From contig AP024096.1 of NCBI GenBank assembly GCA_015099395.1, positions 2,418,001 through 2,482,000 on the forward strand: DNA of 64,000 nucleotides. Reading direction: 5' to 3'. The stretch comes from Ktedonobacteria bacterium brp13. GTDB taxonomy: Bacteria; Chloroflexota; Ktedonobacteria; Ktedonobacterales; Ktedonobacteraceae. How positions within the stretch are numbered: the stretch's first letter is position 1; each line of letters opens with the position of its first letter. The notes below the pieces were generated by a model. The model did not search any database, had not been told where the DNA came from, and was given only the letters and a program-made list of their open reading frames with translations. Positions 45,560-54,488 of the stretch are shown piece after piece. Made by a program: the position numbers and the translations under genes.

Positions 45560-46705
45560 CTACTCTCTCCTCATCTCAATTTGTTTTGTGAGGCTGTACT
45601 TCTTTTGTGCATACAACCAGAGTGCAAGCGAGGCTTCAGGATCACAGCGATTCTCCATCATGGTTGCTTCTAAGGCATCTTTGATGGTGTAGGTATGTAC
45701 TTTAATCTCTTCATGAACTTCCATTTCTAGCGGGTCCCATTCCAAGTCATGAGCAATGAAGACATGGACATGGTGCGAAATGTAGCCGGGATGACTATAA
45801 AAATCAGTGAGCTTATCTAACCTTCCAGCTTTGTATCCGATTTCTTGACGAAGTTCCTTATTCGCTTGCTCCTCAATCTGCATCAGCAAGGGGAGCTCAA
45901 CTTTTCCACCAGGCAACGTTAATTGCCACACGCCTGCGCCAAAATCGTATTCTTCAATGAGAAGGACGATATCAGGCATCCCAACAGGAAGAATGAGAAT
46001 ACCTTCTGGTCTCTCCATCACATCTCGGACCACCTCGTTTCCATCTGGCATACGTACATGATATTGATTGACGACGAGCGTAGATCCCGAATACACCTGC
46101 TGTTTTGCCACCGTAAACTCCTGCTTAGGAGAGGTTGTATGAAGAAACCTCGTACAAGCAGTTTTCTCACCATATGTTTTCACGAGGAGGCTTTTTGTAT
46201 TAATATGGATGAAAGGACACCCAACAAATCGTGCATAGCTTGCAATATCTCCAGTTCCACTTCTTCCCTGTGACGGTAACCCGTTCCATGCCAGAATGAC
46301 GAGATTGCTCTTATCGACAATCCACTGTTCAGCCGCAAGAAATGCGTCATCTGAGCATTGTTGAGCCGGAAGCTGGTGAATGGTTTGAGCAGCATGAAGC
46401 AAACGATTATATTCTTGTTTTTCTGCCTCAGAAGAAAAAATGCTTTCATATTCAGCGCATGGCAACACAATTTCTACCCGTACGCCTAGTTCCAACGCAA
46501 TATGTACAAACAGTTGATCTGTACCAAGAGCCAGTGCGGAATACAGGATAAGATGTGATTCGCGCTGCTGATAACTGGCAAGTAAGGTTCGGAATTGTTG
46601 CATTACAAATTGTTGCGTTTTTTCATCACCAAGATATTGATGACCACCAACACCGATCACAAACGAAGGTGTATGCGCCGGTATGCTTTCCTTTATATCA
46701 ACCAT
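45560..46705 (-). CDS. SLOG-domain and Nudix hydrolase fusion
   Basis: A 381-residue fusion. Residues ~12-175 follow the SLOG/LOG-type Rossmann pattern: SFVIGVGGHQYLG at the start, LILYSALALGTDQLFVHIAL, VEIVLPCAEYESIF and SNLVILAWNGLPSQGRSGTG, where the final G-S-G-T-G binds a nucleotide phosphate. Residues ~200-370 are a Nudix hydrolase like ADP-ribose pyrophosphatases, with LTLPGGKVE and ANKELRQEIGYKAG as Nudix box; the box carries an insertion and has KELRQE instead of REL-EE, so one metal-binding E is Q. SLOG domains occur in nucleotide-signal defence systems. The gene starts 18 bp after a BTAD regulator ends on the same strand, so the two form an operon. The substrate is unknown. Confidence 0.75.
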   Translation of the reverse strand: MVDIKESIPAHTPSFVIGVGGHQYLGDEKTQQFVMQQFRTLLASYQQRESHLILYSALALGTDQLFVHIALELGVRVEIVLPCAEYESIFSSEAEKQEYNRLLHAAQTIHQLPAQQCSDDAFLAAEQWIVDKSNLVILAWNGLPSQGRSGTGDIASYARFVGCPFIHINTKSLLVKTYGEKTACTRFLHTTSPKQEFTVAKQQVYSGSTLVVNQYHVRMPDGNEVVRDVMERPEGILILPVGMPDIVLLIEEYDFGAGVWQLTLPGGKVELPLLMQIEEQANKELRQEIGYKAGRLDKLTDFYSHPGYISHHVHVFIAHDLEWDPLEMEVHEEIKVHTYTIKDALEATMMENRCDPEASLALWLYAQKKYSLTKQIEMRRE

Positions 46706-46723
46706 AAGGTATCACCTATTCTA

Positions 46724-48808
46724 TTAGGAAAGAAAGCTCCCTCTCTGCTCTTCTCCGTACCATGTATTGAGCATGTCTCCTAACTCCCTTGCATCTGTTG
46801 ATGCTCCATAGGAACCGGTGGTAACACGGCTATGGATGTCGGCAATCATGGTTACGTTTTGGATGGAATTAATATGATAACAAGCAATGAGTGCTTCTTT
46901 AGTTTTGAGGGTCGCTTCCTGGTATTCTTCTAATCCCAATAATGCTTCGGCCATGGCAATATCACTCCAAGCATGATAGCGCGTTTCATCTTGTCCATAT
47001 GTTCGCTCTGTCAAGCTCTTGAGCCGGGATAGTTCAATGATCGCTTTATCAGAAAGGCCTGCTATATTCAAAATACCAGCCTTGATTAGACGATACCCTC
47101 CCTCATGAAGTCCAGAAAGCGTTCCTGTCATGAGTAGACGAATATAGGGATCATTAATCGAATCACATCCTATCCAATCTGCAGCCTGATCAACAAGTAG
47201 CAAAGCGTCTCCCCTGCCTCTTTCGGAGAGAGCATGATTGAGGGCAAGCTGAGCACGGCTCAATTGAAGCTGCGTAGAACCGTGTAATTGTGGGTGGAGC
47301 ACAGCAGGCTGACGAAGAGTAAGAGAAAGAATCTCTTGGAAATCGTGGATGGCGTCTTGAATTTTCTTACTATCCCGCTGAAATCGTCCTTGTCTCATAA
47401 CCCCAAAGAGACCCCACTCTAACTTAGTACAACCACGAGTATATCGAGCAGCCGCAAGTGTTGATGCGTTTGCCAAATTCTTTGCCACACGTACTGCATG
47501 ATTAGCATAGGCATACGCTAGTGCGTATTGTTTTTGGTCCTTTACAATTTTTGTCGCGAGCAATCCATTCGCAACGAGTAATGTTCTCAAATGGAAAAGA
47601 ACATCGCCTCCTGTTTGATCTTCAAGCATTTCAAGTTCATCTATATCATTGTTAAGATCGTGCAGTAAGCTTTGCGCATTACTGGTGCAGTGGACCTGTA
47701 ATGCGATACGGATATTTTTCTCATAGTGAGCAAAATTGATGGGAAGATTCCGCATCTGGTTTGCACCCAGCGTTGCCGAGAATATTGACACTTCTTTACT
47801 TCCTAATTCTTGTACTGCCAAGACGACAGCCTGTGAAATAGTCGTAGCGAGTGACGAAGGCGAAATATGCTCTGATATATCATAGGTCGTGGTTGATAAT
47901 GCCTCATATGCGGGAGGCAGATCTCTTTGCCCATGGCGTCTGATCTGCTTAGTGTACAGATAATCTCGGATATCACGAGTGCGTGAGTCAGGTATGAAGG
48001 GCGGCCCCTGCTCATCTATTCCTTGCTCGGTTAGAGCCAGCAGAAGCTGTTGATAATAGTTTTCAGCTTCCTGATAACGTTCCTGCTCGCCCAAGATTTC
48101 CATCAATGGACGCAACGCATCCTCGTCAGTTGGATTGGCTTGCCAGTACGTGCGTAACCGCAACAGGGCTTGCTCGGTAGCTCCGCGTTCTCGCAGGAGC
48201 GTGGAAAGTCGATGCACACACTGCCGATACTGCCCGGTCAGGTCTTCCCGGCGTGCTTTGGCCCAGTCACTATAGACTTCTTCTGGCAAAAACTGACCAC
48301 GAGACCCCAATTGGTAGGCCTGCTCCCACAATGGCAGCGCATCCTGCCCAAAGCGTTCAAAGCGGGCCGCCTGCTCAAGAGACCAGGTAAATGCATCAGC
48401 ATCCACCCAGATCAATGGATAGCCCTCTAAGCGGTAGCCACTGCCTTTTCCATTGGAGCCATACACATAATGGAGTATTTTGGCGGCACTACCCGGCGGG
48501 CGTAAGAGGGTGCGCAGACCAGAAGCCACATCATTCAAACGCTCCTGAGCGCTACTGATCGCCGACTCTGGCCAGAATTGTTCTAACAACCAATCGCGAG
48601 TGGCAAAGCGATGGGGTTGGCTGAGGAGGGCTTTGAGCAGGCCAAGCGCAGGGGTGGCCCCACGTCCGGTGAGACGCTCTTGCGGGAAGGGAGCACTTTG
48701 TCCTACCCATTCGATGTCCAACGGGCCAAGGACGGAAATGCGCAGCAGCATTCCAGTCGTGCTCGCTTCTGGATTTGCTGGTGTCATCTGATCATGTGTA
48801 TGTGTCAT
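46724..48808 (-). CDS. BTAD/SARP-family transcription regulator with TPR tail
   Basis: A 694-residue regulator. Residues ~15-110 are an OmpR-type winged helix (LRISVLGPLDIEWVGQSAPF, LLKALLSQPHRFATRDWLLE, VASGLRTLL); residues ~120-260 are the BTAD domain (YPLIWVDADAFTWSLEQAAR, LPEEVYSDWAKARREDLTGQ, DEDALRPLMEILGEQERYQE), and the remaining ~430 residues are TPR-like helices. The start at 48808 has GGGAG 7 nt upstream; in-frame ATGs further upstream do not. It is the intact counterpart of the broken BTAD gene at 21570-25246 and is followed after 18 bp by the SLOG-Nudix gene, which it probably controls. Confidence 0.85.
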   Translation of the reverse strand: MTHTHDQMTPANPEASTTGMLLRISVLGPLDIEWVGQSAPFPQERLTGRGATPALGLLKALLSQPHRFATRDWLLEQFWPESAISSAQERLNDVASGLRTLLRPPGSAAKILHYVYGSNGKGSGYRLEGYPLIWVDADAFTWSLEQAARFERFGQDALPLWEQAYQLGSRGQFLPEEVYSDWAKARREDLTGQYRQCVHRLSTLLRERGATEQALLRLRTYWQANPTDEDALRPLMEILGEQERYQEAENYYQQLLLALTEQGIDEQGPPFIPDSRTRDIRDYLYTKQIRRHGQRDLPPAYEALSTTTYDISEHISPSSLATTISQAVVLAVQELGSKEVSIFSATLGANQMRNLPINFAHYEKNIRIALQVHCTSNAQSLLHDLNNDIDELEMLEDQTGGDVLFHLRTLLVANGLLATKIVKDQKQYALAYAYANHAVRVAKNLANASTLAAARYTRGCTKLEWGLFGVMRQGRFQRDSKKIQDAIHDFQEILSLTLRQPAVLHPQLHGSTQLQLSRAQLALNHALSERGRGDALLLVDQAADWIGCDSINDPYIRLLMTGTLSGLHEGGYRLIKAGILNIAGLSDKAIIELSRLKSLTERTYGQDETRYHAWSDIAMAEALLGLEEYQEATLKTKEALIACYHINSIQNVTMIADIHSRVTTGSYGASTDARELGDMLNTWYGEEQRGSFLS

Positions 48809-48984
48809 CAGATTGCTCCCTCTGCTCATCGTGTTATGCATTGCATGCTTCTTTCCCACATCCCATTCAGAATTAACACGATCCCAGTACCGCTAGTATA
48901 GCAGAATCCCCCTGATCCGACCAGCGCAAAAGAAGGTGGAAAGCATCACAGAGGCACCTCTGCGCGAACAGGTCATAGAGGAAG

Positions 48985-49053
48985 AGCGGCACAACTCTTT
49001 TATGACTATGCTATGTACTCAATCAATTCTCGCTAGGATCAAAAAGTGAAATC
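48985..49053 (+). pseudogene. Fragment of the membrane-anchored BTAD-like gene
   Basis: These 69 bases match 43609-43676 at about 90%. In frame they read AAQLFYDYAMYSINSR and then a TAG where the intact gene has TGG (W). The flanking sequence does not continue the match, so this is a short fossil of a former second copy. Confidence 0.75.
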
Positions 49054-49472
49054 TCTCACGTGAGAAACACTCTATGTTTCGCGGGTATCTTTTTGAAATA
49101 TTCTGTTCAGTTCCCTCAAAAATAGTAGTATCTAGAAAGGAATTTAGCAATCAGCGCATCTCTTGTTGAACTTGCAGTTCTTTTCTGGTAAATTTACTGA
49201 TGCTGCTTAATTGCTAAGGTATTGGCTAAGTAGAATTGCTCCTCACCATGTCAATCTATAGCAGTTGACCATCCCATGTATACTCCTCTTCCCACCTTCA
49301 CTAGATCATGATGGCATAATCAAACTCAGAAGCAGTATAGTGACACATTTTTTTGTGTCCTCGCCTCTATCACCTCACCAATGTCTTTCCGGCAACAGAG
49401 TTTGAGTCTCTCGCCTTTTTTAAACACCAGATATCGTACAGGCATACCGATAAAAACAATTATACCACAATA

Positions 49473-49492
49473 GGACTATTTAAAAATAGTCC
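49473..49492. promoter_or_regulatory. Perfect palindrome, candidate operator
   Basis: GGACTATTTAAAAATAGTCC has 9-bp arms around AA. It lies 47 bp before the start codon of the HTH gene at 49540, a suitable place for autoregulation by that protein. It could also form a hairpin in RNA. Confidence 0.5.
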
Positions 49493-49539
49493 CTTCATGG
49501 ATTTTTTCAAGAAAGGGTTCCTCCAAATACACTACATCT

Positions 49540-50076
49540 ATGACTGATGAAATTCCTGATCTCCCTGGCTATGTCTCCACAAGGGAGGCTGCGAAGATGC
49601 TAGGCATCTCGGAGCGCCGGATTCGCCTCTATATCGAAATGAAACGGCTCCCAGCAGTTCGGGCAGCCGATGTTCTCATGATCCCCTTAGAGAATGTCAA
49701 AAATTTCAAGCGGAAAATTGTTGGGCGTCCACGCAAAAGTACACTTGCCTGGCGAATATCTTCCGCTGAGAACACCCAGTTTATGACCTTTATCTCTGTA
49801 CAGGTGAAGAGCCATCAGGAAAAACAATTAATGCAACGGATGGAAGAGATCAAATGCAGCGGAAAGCATATCTTTCCTGGCACAGTTGCACGTTACGTCG
49901 TGAGAAGCGAAACCATTCCGAGACAAATAGAGATTGTGCTGGTATGGAGAAGTACGGTCATGCCGAACGAAGTGGAACGCGAACAGGCACTGGAAGCATT
50001 TCGGCAGTCACTATCTGATGTGCTGGATTGGGATACTGCCAGATACAACCATGGAGAGGTATTGATGCACACCTAA
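49540..50076 (+). CDS. Excisionase/MerR-type helix-turn-helix protein
   Basis: A 178-residue DNA-binding protein. Residues ~10-60 are a HTH_17-type domain (GYVSTREAAKMLGISERRIR, LYIEMKRLPAVRAADVLMIP), as in excisionases and plasmid regulators, followed by the basic FKRKIVGRPRKST. The C-terminal half forms alternating strands and helices without a recognised family. No good Shine-Dalgarno sequence is seen before the ATG. It sits at the edge of the CBASS region in the opposite orientation; a link to the nearby recombinase debris or to the palindrome at 49473 is possible. Confidence 0.7.
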   Translation: MTDEIPDLPGYVSTREAAKMLGISERRIRLYIEMKRLPAVRAADVLMIPLENVKNFKRKIVGRPRKSTLAWRISSAENTQFMTFISVQVKSHQEKQLMQRMEEIKCSGKHIFPGTVARYVVRSETIPRQIEIVLVWRSTVMPNEVEREQALEAFRQSLSDVLDWDTARYNHGEVLMHT

Positions 50077-50540
50077 AGGTGTAGGAAGGAACATCGCTGA
50101 GTTCGTGTATGTAGATCCCAACATTTTTACCCCCCAAATCCGGCTCTCCCGCATTTTGCGTGAAAACTCTAGCATATTTGGAATGTCAGTGTTGTTCGAT
50201 TGGCTTCGCAGCCTCCTATCATTTTTTGATACATGCTTTATTGCGCAGCTTATCACAGAAAGTGCGGGAGAGCCCGCGGGATGCGCAACGAGATGACAGC
50301 AAGCAGACTATATAGTGCAAAGCAGCTTATGAAGCCATCCTGGTCATAGCGCTTGCTTGTGGCAACAGGTTGGAAATACGACTTCCTCACAGAAAACACA
50401 ACAGTACGGAAGCCGGTCTAGAGCCGCTTCGTTTGATCGTGCATCTCGTTACGCATCCCGTGGGGAGAACCACATTTCCGGGTCATTTACCACTGTAAGG
50501 CAGGCCAAACTACAAATTATCGAATTCCGTTCCATTTCGC
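50077..50540. other. Intergenic region with an inverted repeat
   Basis: No gene is seen. Arms at 50273-50295 and 50442-50464 are inverted repeats over 23 bp with two mismatches (CATCTCGTTACGCATCCCGT in the right arm), 146 bp apart, like the ends of a small element. The right-arm motif occurs again at 8417-8440. Confidence 0.5.
50273..50464. repeat. 192-bp unit bounded by 23-bp inverted repeats
   Basis: The ends match over 23 bp with two mismatches. No target duplication or transposase is visible. The third copy of the end sequence near 8417 suggests a mobile or recombination-related motif. Confidence 0.5.
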
Positions 50541-50771
50541 TTACACTCTCAAGAACAACAACATGTGCCTGCAGAGAGACACATACCAAAAGTCGGAATC
50601 TCCTGTTATGATAGCGTTTCCGCTCATCTGCCATATTTGGATGAAGGCAGCCGTTTTATCCCTTGCCGTTAAATGAGTTTTCCATAGAAGATGGACGAAG
50701 ACAGGATCAAGCAACCAGTTGCCAAGGACCTTAAGACACCGCTCAAACAACTCAATTGAGTGAGATGCCAT
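50541..50771 (-). CDS. Possible small coupled gene at the end of the CBASS operon
   Basis: A 76-codon frame whose ATG overlaps the stop of the preceding gene (TAATG), which would allow coupled translation. The text (MASHSIELFERCLKVLGNWL ...) resembles no known family, contains no clear domain and could be accidental. It is listed because of the overlap only. Confidence 0.25.
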   Translation of the reverse strand: MASHSIELFERCLKVLGNWLLDPVFVHLLWKTHLTARDKTAAFIQIWQMSGNAIITGDSDFWYVSLCRHMLLFLRV

Positions 50772-51064
50772 TAGGTCGAGGCTTCAACTGAGCGTTGCTG
50801 TTCCCCTTGCTCCCCCGTCCACTTGATTTCTATCGTCCCTACTGGATGAGGATGAACATGTACATGGAGAAATGCCTCCCACGATGGATAGATGGCTATA
50901 CTGCTATATCCTGACTGATGATTGTTGATATCTGATCGCCAGCATATAACGACTTGTCCAGTATGGAAAATCACTCCATCCAGAACGCGACCAGTACCGC
51001 TAATACCACTTTCATCTACATGACGGAATAAGGTAAATAGACGAGGCTCATTGATGATATTCAT
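50771..51064 (-). CDS. Small unknown protein coupled to the CBASS effector
   Basis: A 97-residue protein starting with ATG at 51064, inside the last codons of the SAVED effector gene (ATGA overlap), with GAGGGAG upstream. It is predicted to be mostly strands: FTLFRHVDESGISGTGRVLD, GVIFHTGQVVICWRSD, YSSIAIYPSWEAFLHVHVHP and VGTIEIKW. The pattern suggests a small beta-barrel or sandwich fold. It has no signal peptide or membrane segment. The overlap indicates that it is made in step with Cap5. It is not one of the four standard type II CBASS genes; function unknown. Confidence 0.65.
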   Translation of the reverse strand: MNIINEPRLFTLFRHVDESGISGTGRVLDGVIFHTGQVVICWRSDINNHQSGYSSIAIYPSWEAFLHVHVHPHPVGTIEIKWTGEQGEQQRSVEAST

Positions 51065-52236
51065 ATTTGCTCCCTCGAATGAATGTTGACTTGTAAGGCT
51101 GGCAGGTGAACTCTTGTTGCCTTTTGATATTCGTAGACAAGGAATAGTGGATGGTGCGCCTGGATGTGTCGTCCGAACTCGATTGCTGCAGGGGATGGGA
51201 CAGCAGCGAACAGATGGATCTCGCACGTATGATCATAGGTGACGCGTAGGGATTCGAGCAACTTACGAACCTCGTATCCAAACGCTTCAAGCCGCTTGCG
51301 CGACTCGAAGAAATCTAGTCCCGGTTCTTCGGCGCGAATTTCATAGACGAGTGGCTCTTCTCCTAACGTTGCCTCTACTTCCGAGCGTTTGACCAGGTTA
51401 CTCACTGACAGCAGGAGGGCAATTTTGCGCCTGCTATCGAATGTGGTCTCAGGAGAGAATATCTTGTAAAACTTCTTGCCTTCCTCAGTCTCTGCTTCAT
51501 CCTTCCAGATCCAGTTCTGCGAGTCACGATGGCGTTGGAACAAATCCACATGATCGATATCACCAAGGAGATAGCCGAAGTAGATCAACAACGGAACAGG
51601 AGCCAGAGCAAATACAGCCAGGTTCTTGATGTTCATTTTATCAAATCGATTGTGGAGGTATCTGCGAGTTTGTTCTGTGATACTCTGCACTGCAACCTGG
51701 AAAAATCCTGCGCTTGCTGTTGGGATGGTCATCCCATTAAGGTCGATGACAGTAGCCATCTCTTCAGCAGGGTATTTCGGCAAAATGGCCCGGAATGCCA
51801 CCGCCTGATCAATCCTAATCGGGTGCTTGTCAATGGGTACTTGGAGCAGAAGTACGTACGTCTGCGCATCCTCCTTTGCTTCGGTGAGCATACGAATCCG
51901 TAACTCATGCTCACGCTTGAACTCGAGCAGCAGTTCTTCTGGATATTCGATCTCCCGTTCTTTGTCATCGATAATCTTACCATGATCACGACAGGTAAGC
52001 ATCAGGTTACTGATATCTTTCTCCAGTTGCTGAGAGCGCACGATATCACCTCGTGGGCCGTTGGAACTGTAGGCGACGATGTGCGAGATCACGGCGAGAT
52101 TGGCCCGTTTTTGCGTCAAGCTGTCCTTGTAGAGGAGCTTGTTGCATCCACGGAACTCACACCGCCCCGCAGCGCGAGCCCAGAGTTCGCGTTGAATCTG
52201 CTCAGGGATATTGGGTCGTGTATTTTTCTTGTCCAT
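51061..52236 (-). CDS. cap5: CBASS effector: HNH nuclease with SAVED domain (Cap5)
   Basis: A 391-residue protein. Residues ~15-95 are an HNH (beta-beta-alpha metal) nuclease: CEFRGC (C26, C31), VISHIVAYS (H52), SNLMLTCRDHGKIID (N77, H85). Residues ~150-390 have the layout of a SAVED domain, the sensor that binds a cyclic oligonucleotide (VDLNGMTIPTASAGFFQVAV, FALAPVPLLIYFGYLLGDI, IHLFAAVPSPAAIEFGRHIQ). In Cap5 proteins binding of the signal made by the CD-NTase drives oligomerisation and unspecific DNA cleavage, killing the infected cell. It follows Cap3 after 12 bp and is followed by a coupled small gene. Confidence 0.9.
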   Translation of the reverse strand: MDKKNTRPNIPEQIQRELWARAAGRCEFRGCNKLLYKDSLTQKRANLAVISHIVAYSSNGPRGDIVRSQQLEKDISNLMLTCRDHGKIIDDKEREIEYPEELLLEFKREHELRIRMLTEAKEDAQTYVLLLQVPIDKHPIRIDQAVAFRAILPKYPAEEMATVIDLNGMTIPTASAGFFQVAVQSITEQTRRYLHNRFDKMNIKNLAVFALAPVPLLIYFGYLLGDIDHVDLFQRHRDSQNWIWKDEAETEEGKKFYKIFSPETTFDSRRKIALLLSVSNLVKRSEVEATLGEEPLVYEIRAEEPGLDFFESRKRLEAFGYEVRKLLESLRVTYDHTCEIHLFAAVPSPAAIEFGRHIQAHHPLFLVYEYQKATRVHLPALQVNIHSREQI

Positions 52237-52248
52237 AGTGATAGTACC

Positions 52249-52743
52249 TTACAGCAGTTGGAGTGGCATCAATCGACGATTACGGTACCCCTCCCAGACA
52301 CACACCTTCGAAATTCCAATAATGATGAAAAAGATGGGTTCATCAAATTGGTCCCTAAACAGCTTTTGTTGCCAGTGCAGGCGATCGATGCGGGAAGGAA
52401 TCGGGCACAGTTCGGGATGTGTGTGCCACTCACCGAGGTAGGTACACGTCCCACTACTCTCCTGCCAAGCTCGATCGATTACCTCCTGATGCCGTCGGCG
52501 TGCCCGGAAAAACTGAAAACGGCTGCGTCGGTCACCGGGCATCGGTGTAGTGAGACCATCAACGATAATGTCATTGGTGCCTAAAATGTGTCGACCCAAG
52601 AGTATTCCTCCGGCTTCAGCTTTCTCAGAAGCATCCTGGACGTACAGCCGCATCACAGCAAGCGCTGAAGGGCTAATCTGAAGACAACCTGCACTAACAC
52701 GAGCGAATGTCAAGCGATCTCCTGAAAACTCTTCTCGCGTCAC
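52249..52743 (-). CDS. cap3: CBASS JAB/MPN deconjugating protease (Cap3)
   Basis: A 164-residue JAMM metalloprotease. The catalytic set is visible: E43 in EAGGILLG, and H107-x-H109 ... S117-x-x-D120 in GEWHTHPELCPIPSRID. In type II CBASS, Cap3 reverses the conjugation of the CD-NTase that Cap2 performs. It overlaps Cap2 by 4 bp (ATGA) and precedes Cap5 by 12 bp. Confidence 0.9.
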   Translation of the reverse strand: MTREEFSGDRLTFARVSAGCLQISPSALAVMRLYVQDASEKAEAGGILLGRHILGTNDIIVDGLTTPMPGDRRSRFQFFRARRRHQEVIDRAWQESSGTCTYLGEWHTHPELCPIPSRIDRLHWQQKLFRDQFDEPIFFIIIGISKVCVWEGYRNRRLMPLQLL

Positions 52744-54488
52744 GAGATCTTTTCCTCTTGTGCATTACAGATCCGGCATTGAACGCTCGAGTACTTATAC
52801 CGATGATGTTGGAGGTCATCTTCTGTGCCCCTAAAGCGAGACGAGAGGCGGAATCCTTCTGCTATGAAGTCCGTAGCGTTGCCCTTCCACGAAAGCAGTG
52901 GATTCCCAGGTTCTTTACCTCTCAGAGTATTGACAACCAACCGGACTGCAAGGCTAGCCGTCCTCGCAGCATCCATCGCACCATAAGGAGTATAGAGGCT
53001 TCCACAACCGGAGAGAGCTCGTCCAAAGGACTGTCCTGGTGCGGCAAATGCTGCCCGATTTCCCTGCAACTCCTCGTTACCCTCAGACGATGTGTAGAGG
53101 CACTCGAAGCATCCACCATCAGGAGCGTTGTGAGTTAGGAGAGCATGGCCTCCGATGCCAAGTGGTTCGAGCCAAGTGAACACAGCAGGAGGGCCACCTC
53201 GCAGAGTATGGACTTGCGCATTAATCTCCAACTCCACAGTCGGATTGCCTGTCGCTAGCACCAGCAGGTCGTAGTCGGACAGCTTGATCAACCCCTCGGT
53301 CAGTACCTTTTCAATTGTGTTGGAAATCGCAGTAACCTGGACATAAGGAAGTTCTGACTCGATCTCTTCCTTCAGCGCTTCCACCTTCCTTCTGTACCAA
53401 TATCGCCGCCCCAGAACGTGACGGAAGCTGTTTTCCGGGATGAGTTTGTCAGAATCGACCAGGGTGAGATAAAGTATGCCAGCACGTGCGAGTTCAAAGG
53501 CCAAGCATCCTCCAACAGCACCACACCCGACGAGCAACACCCGCTTTGTGCTGAGGTTCGCAACACCACCGCCGCGCTGAACAAGATAGCCTCTATCAAG
53601 TCGTTGGAGATGGAGCGGCATTAGACCGGTTGCTATTCCATCTTTGTGCAGGGGGTGGTGCCGTCCAACTACATCGTATTGGATACCAAAGAGTGTAGCC
53701 CCGCCTGATGGACGGGGGAGTTTTACGATGATGTATTCTCTCCTATGCGCATGCCTCTTCAGCATCTTCTTGAGCTGTTCCTTGTTGGCTCTGGAGACGG
53801 CGGCCAAGAGGGTATGGCGTGCTTCCTTCGCAGACCAGAATGGGCCGTCATGACGTGGGAGAATGAGAGGTATTCCAGCTTCCAGAGGAATGTACAAAGC
53901 CTTCTGCAAGGTGTTCTTTCCTCCTACCTCGATTCCATTGTAGAATGCCAGGATGTCGTTCTCACTCCCCGCAACCATGATACGCTTCTTTGCTGCATCA
54001 GTAGCGATAATCACCCGTGTAACCTTATCGGCGGGATCAAGCACTGAGTCACAAGCTATGATCCCGGGGCGTTGGCGCCAATATGCCTCGAATTCATCGG
54101 CAAAATCGGCTCGATTCTGCCCCATTACGCCGTCAGTAAGTACTTGTACAACACGCTCTAAGGCTTCCTGCACGACCTGCACTGGTCGATACCTGTCCAT
54201 AACGAGTCCCTCTGGATCAGCGAAGCAGACCATGCCACGACGATCAACATGGGGGATGACACCAAGTGTGTCCCAGGGTCTCAGGAAGAAACGAGGCAGC
54301 ATGAGAGGAAAGGATTCATCAAGCACGAGCCAGAGCGTCACCTCGTGATCCATGATGGAGACTTTCCCTTCCAACACTGCAGCGTTGGCGAACTCTGAAC
54401 TTTCTATGCGGCGAGGAACGCGGAAAATGCCGCGTTCCTCTACCTCGTGCAGCGCTTTATCAAACTGATCTGTAAACTTTGTGTTCAT
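52740..54488 (-). CDS. cap2: CBASS E2-E1 fusion (Cap2)
   Basis: A 582-residue fusion of ubiquitin-system folds. Residues ~10-140 are an E2-like domain with the catalytic Cys at C88 (RRGMVCFADPEG). Residues ~310-582 are an E1/ThiF adenylation domain: VLLVGCGAVGGCLAFELARA (321-327), LTLVDSDKLIPENSFRHVL, and two Cys-rich segments, GGCFECLY (C460, C463) and SGCGSLYTPY (C495). Cap2 links the C terminus of the CD-NTase to target proteins and raises its activity. The gene starts immediately after the CD-NTase stop codon (TAAATG), which supports coupled translation. All parts of the usual fusion are present. Confidence 0.92.
   Translation of the reverse strand: MNTKFTDQFDKALHEVEERGIFRVPRRIESSEFANAAVLEGKVSIMDHEVTLWLVLDESFPLMLPRFFLRPWDTLGVIPHVDRRGMVCFADPEGLVMDRYRPVQVVQEALERVVQVLTDGVMGQNRADFADEFEAYWRQRPGIIACDSVLDPADKVTRVIIATDAAKKRIMVAGSENDILAFYNGIEVGGKNTLQKALYIPLEAGIPLILPRHDGPFWSAKEARHTLLAAVSRANKEQLKKMLKRHAHRREYIIVKLPRPSGGATLFGIQYDVVGRHHPLHKDGIATGLMPLHLQRLDRGYLVQRGGGVANLSTKRVLLVGCGAVGGCLAFELARAGILYLTLVDSDKLIPENSFRHVLGRRYWYRRKVEALKEEIESELPYVQVTAISNTIEKVLTEGLIKLSDYDLLVLATGNPTVELEINAQVHTLRGGPPAVFTWLEPLGIGGHALLTHNAPDGGCFECLYTSSEGNEELQGNRAAFAAPGQSFGRALSGCGSLYTPYGAMDAARTASLAVRLVVNTLRGKEPGNPLLSWKGNATDFIAEGFRLSSRFRGTEDDLQHHRYKYSSVQCRICNAQEEKIS

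Larger units (their letters stand above)
48809..49539. other. Intergenic region with a gene fossil and an operator-like palindrome
   Basis: No intact gene is seen in ~730 bp. It holds a 69-bp remnant of the BTAD-like gene (48985-49053) and a perfect palindrome (49473-49492) close to the HTH gene start, both listed separately. Confidence 0.5.
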
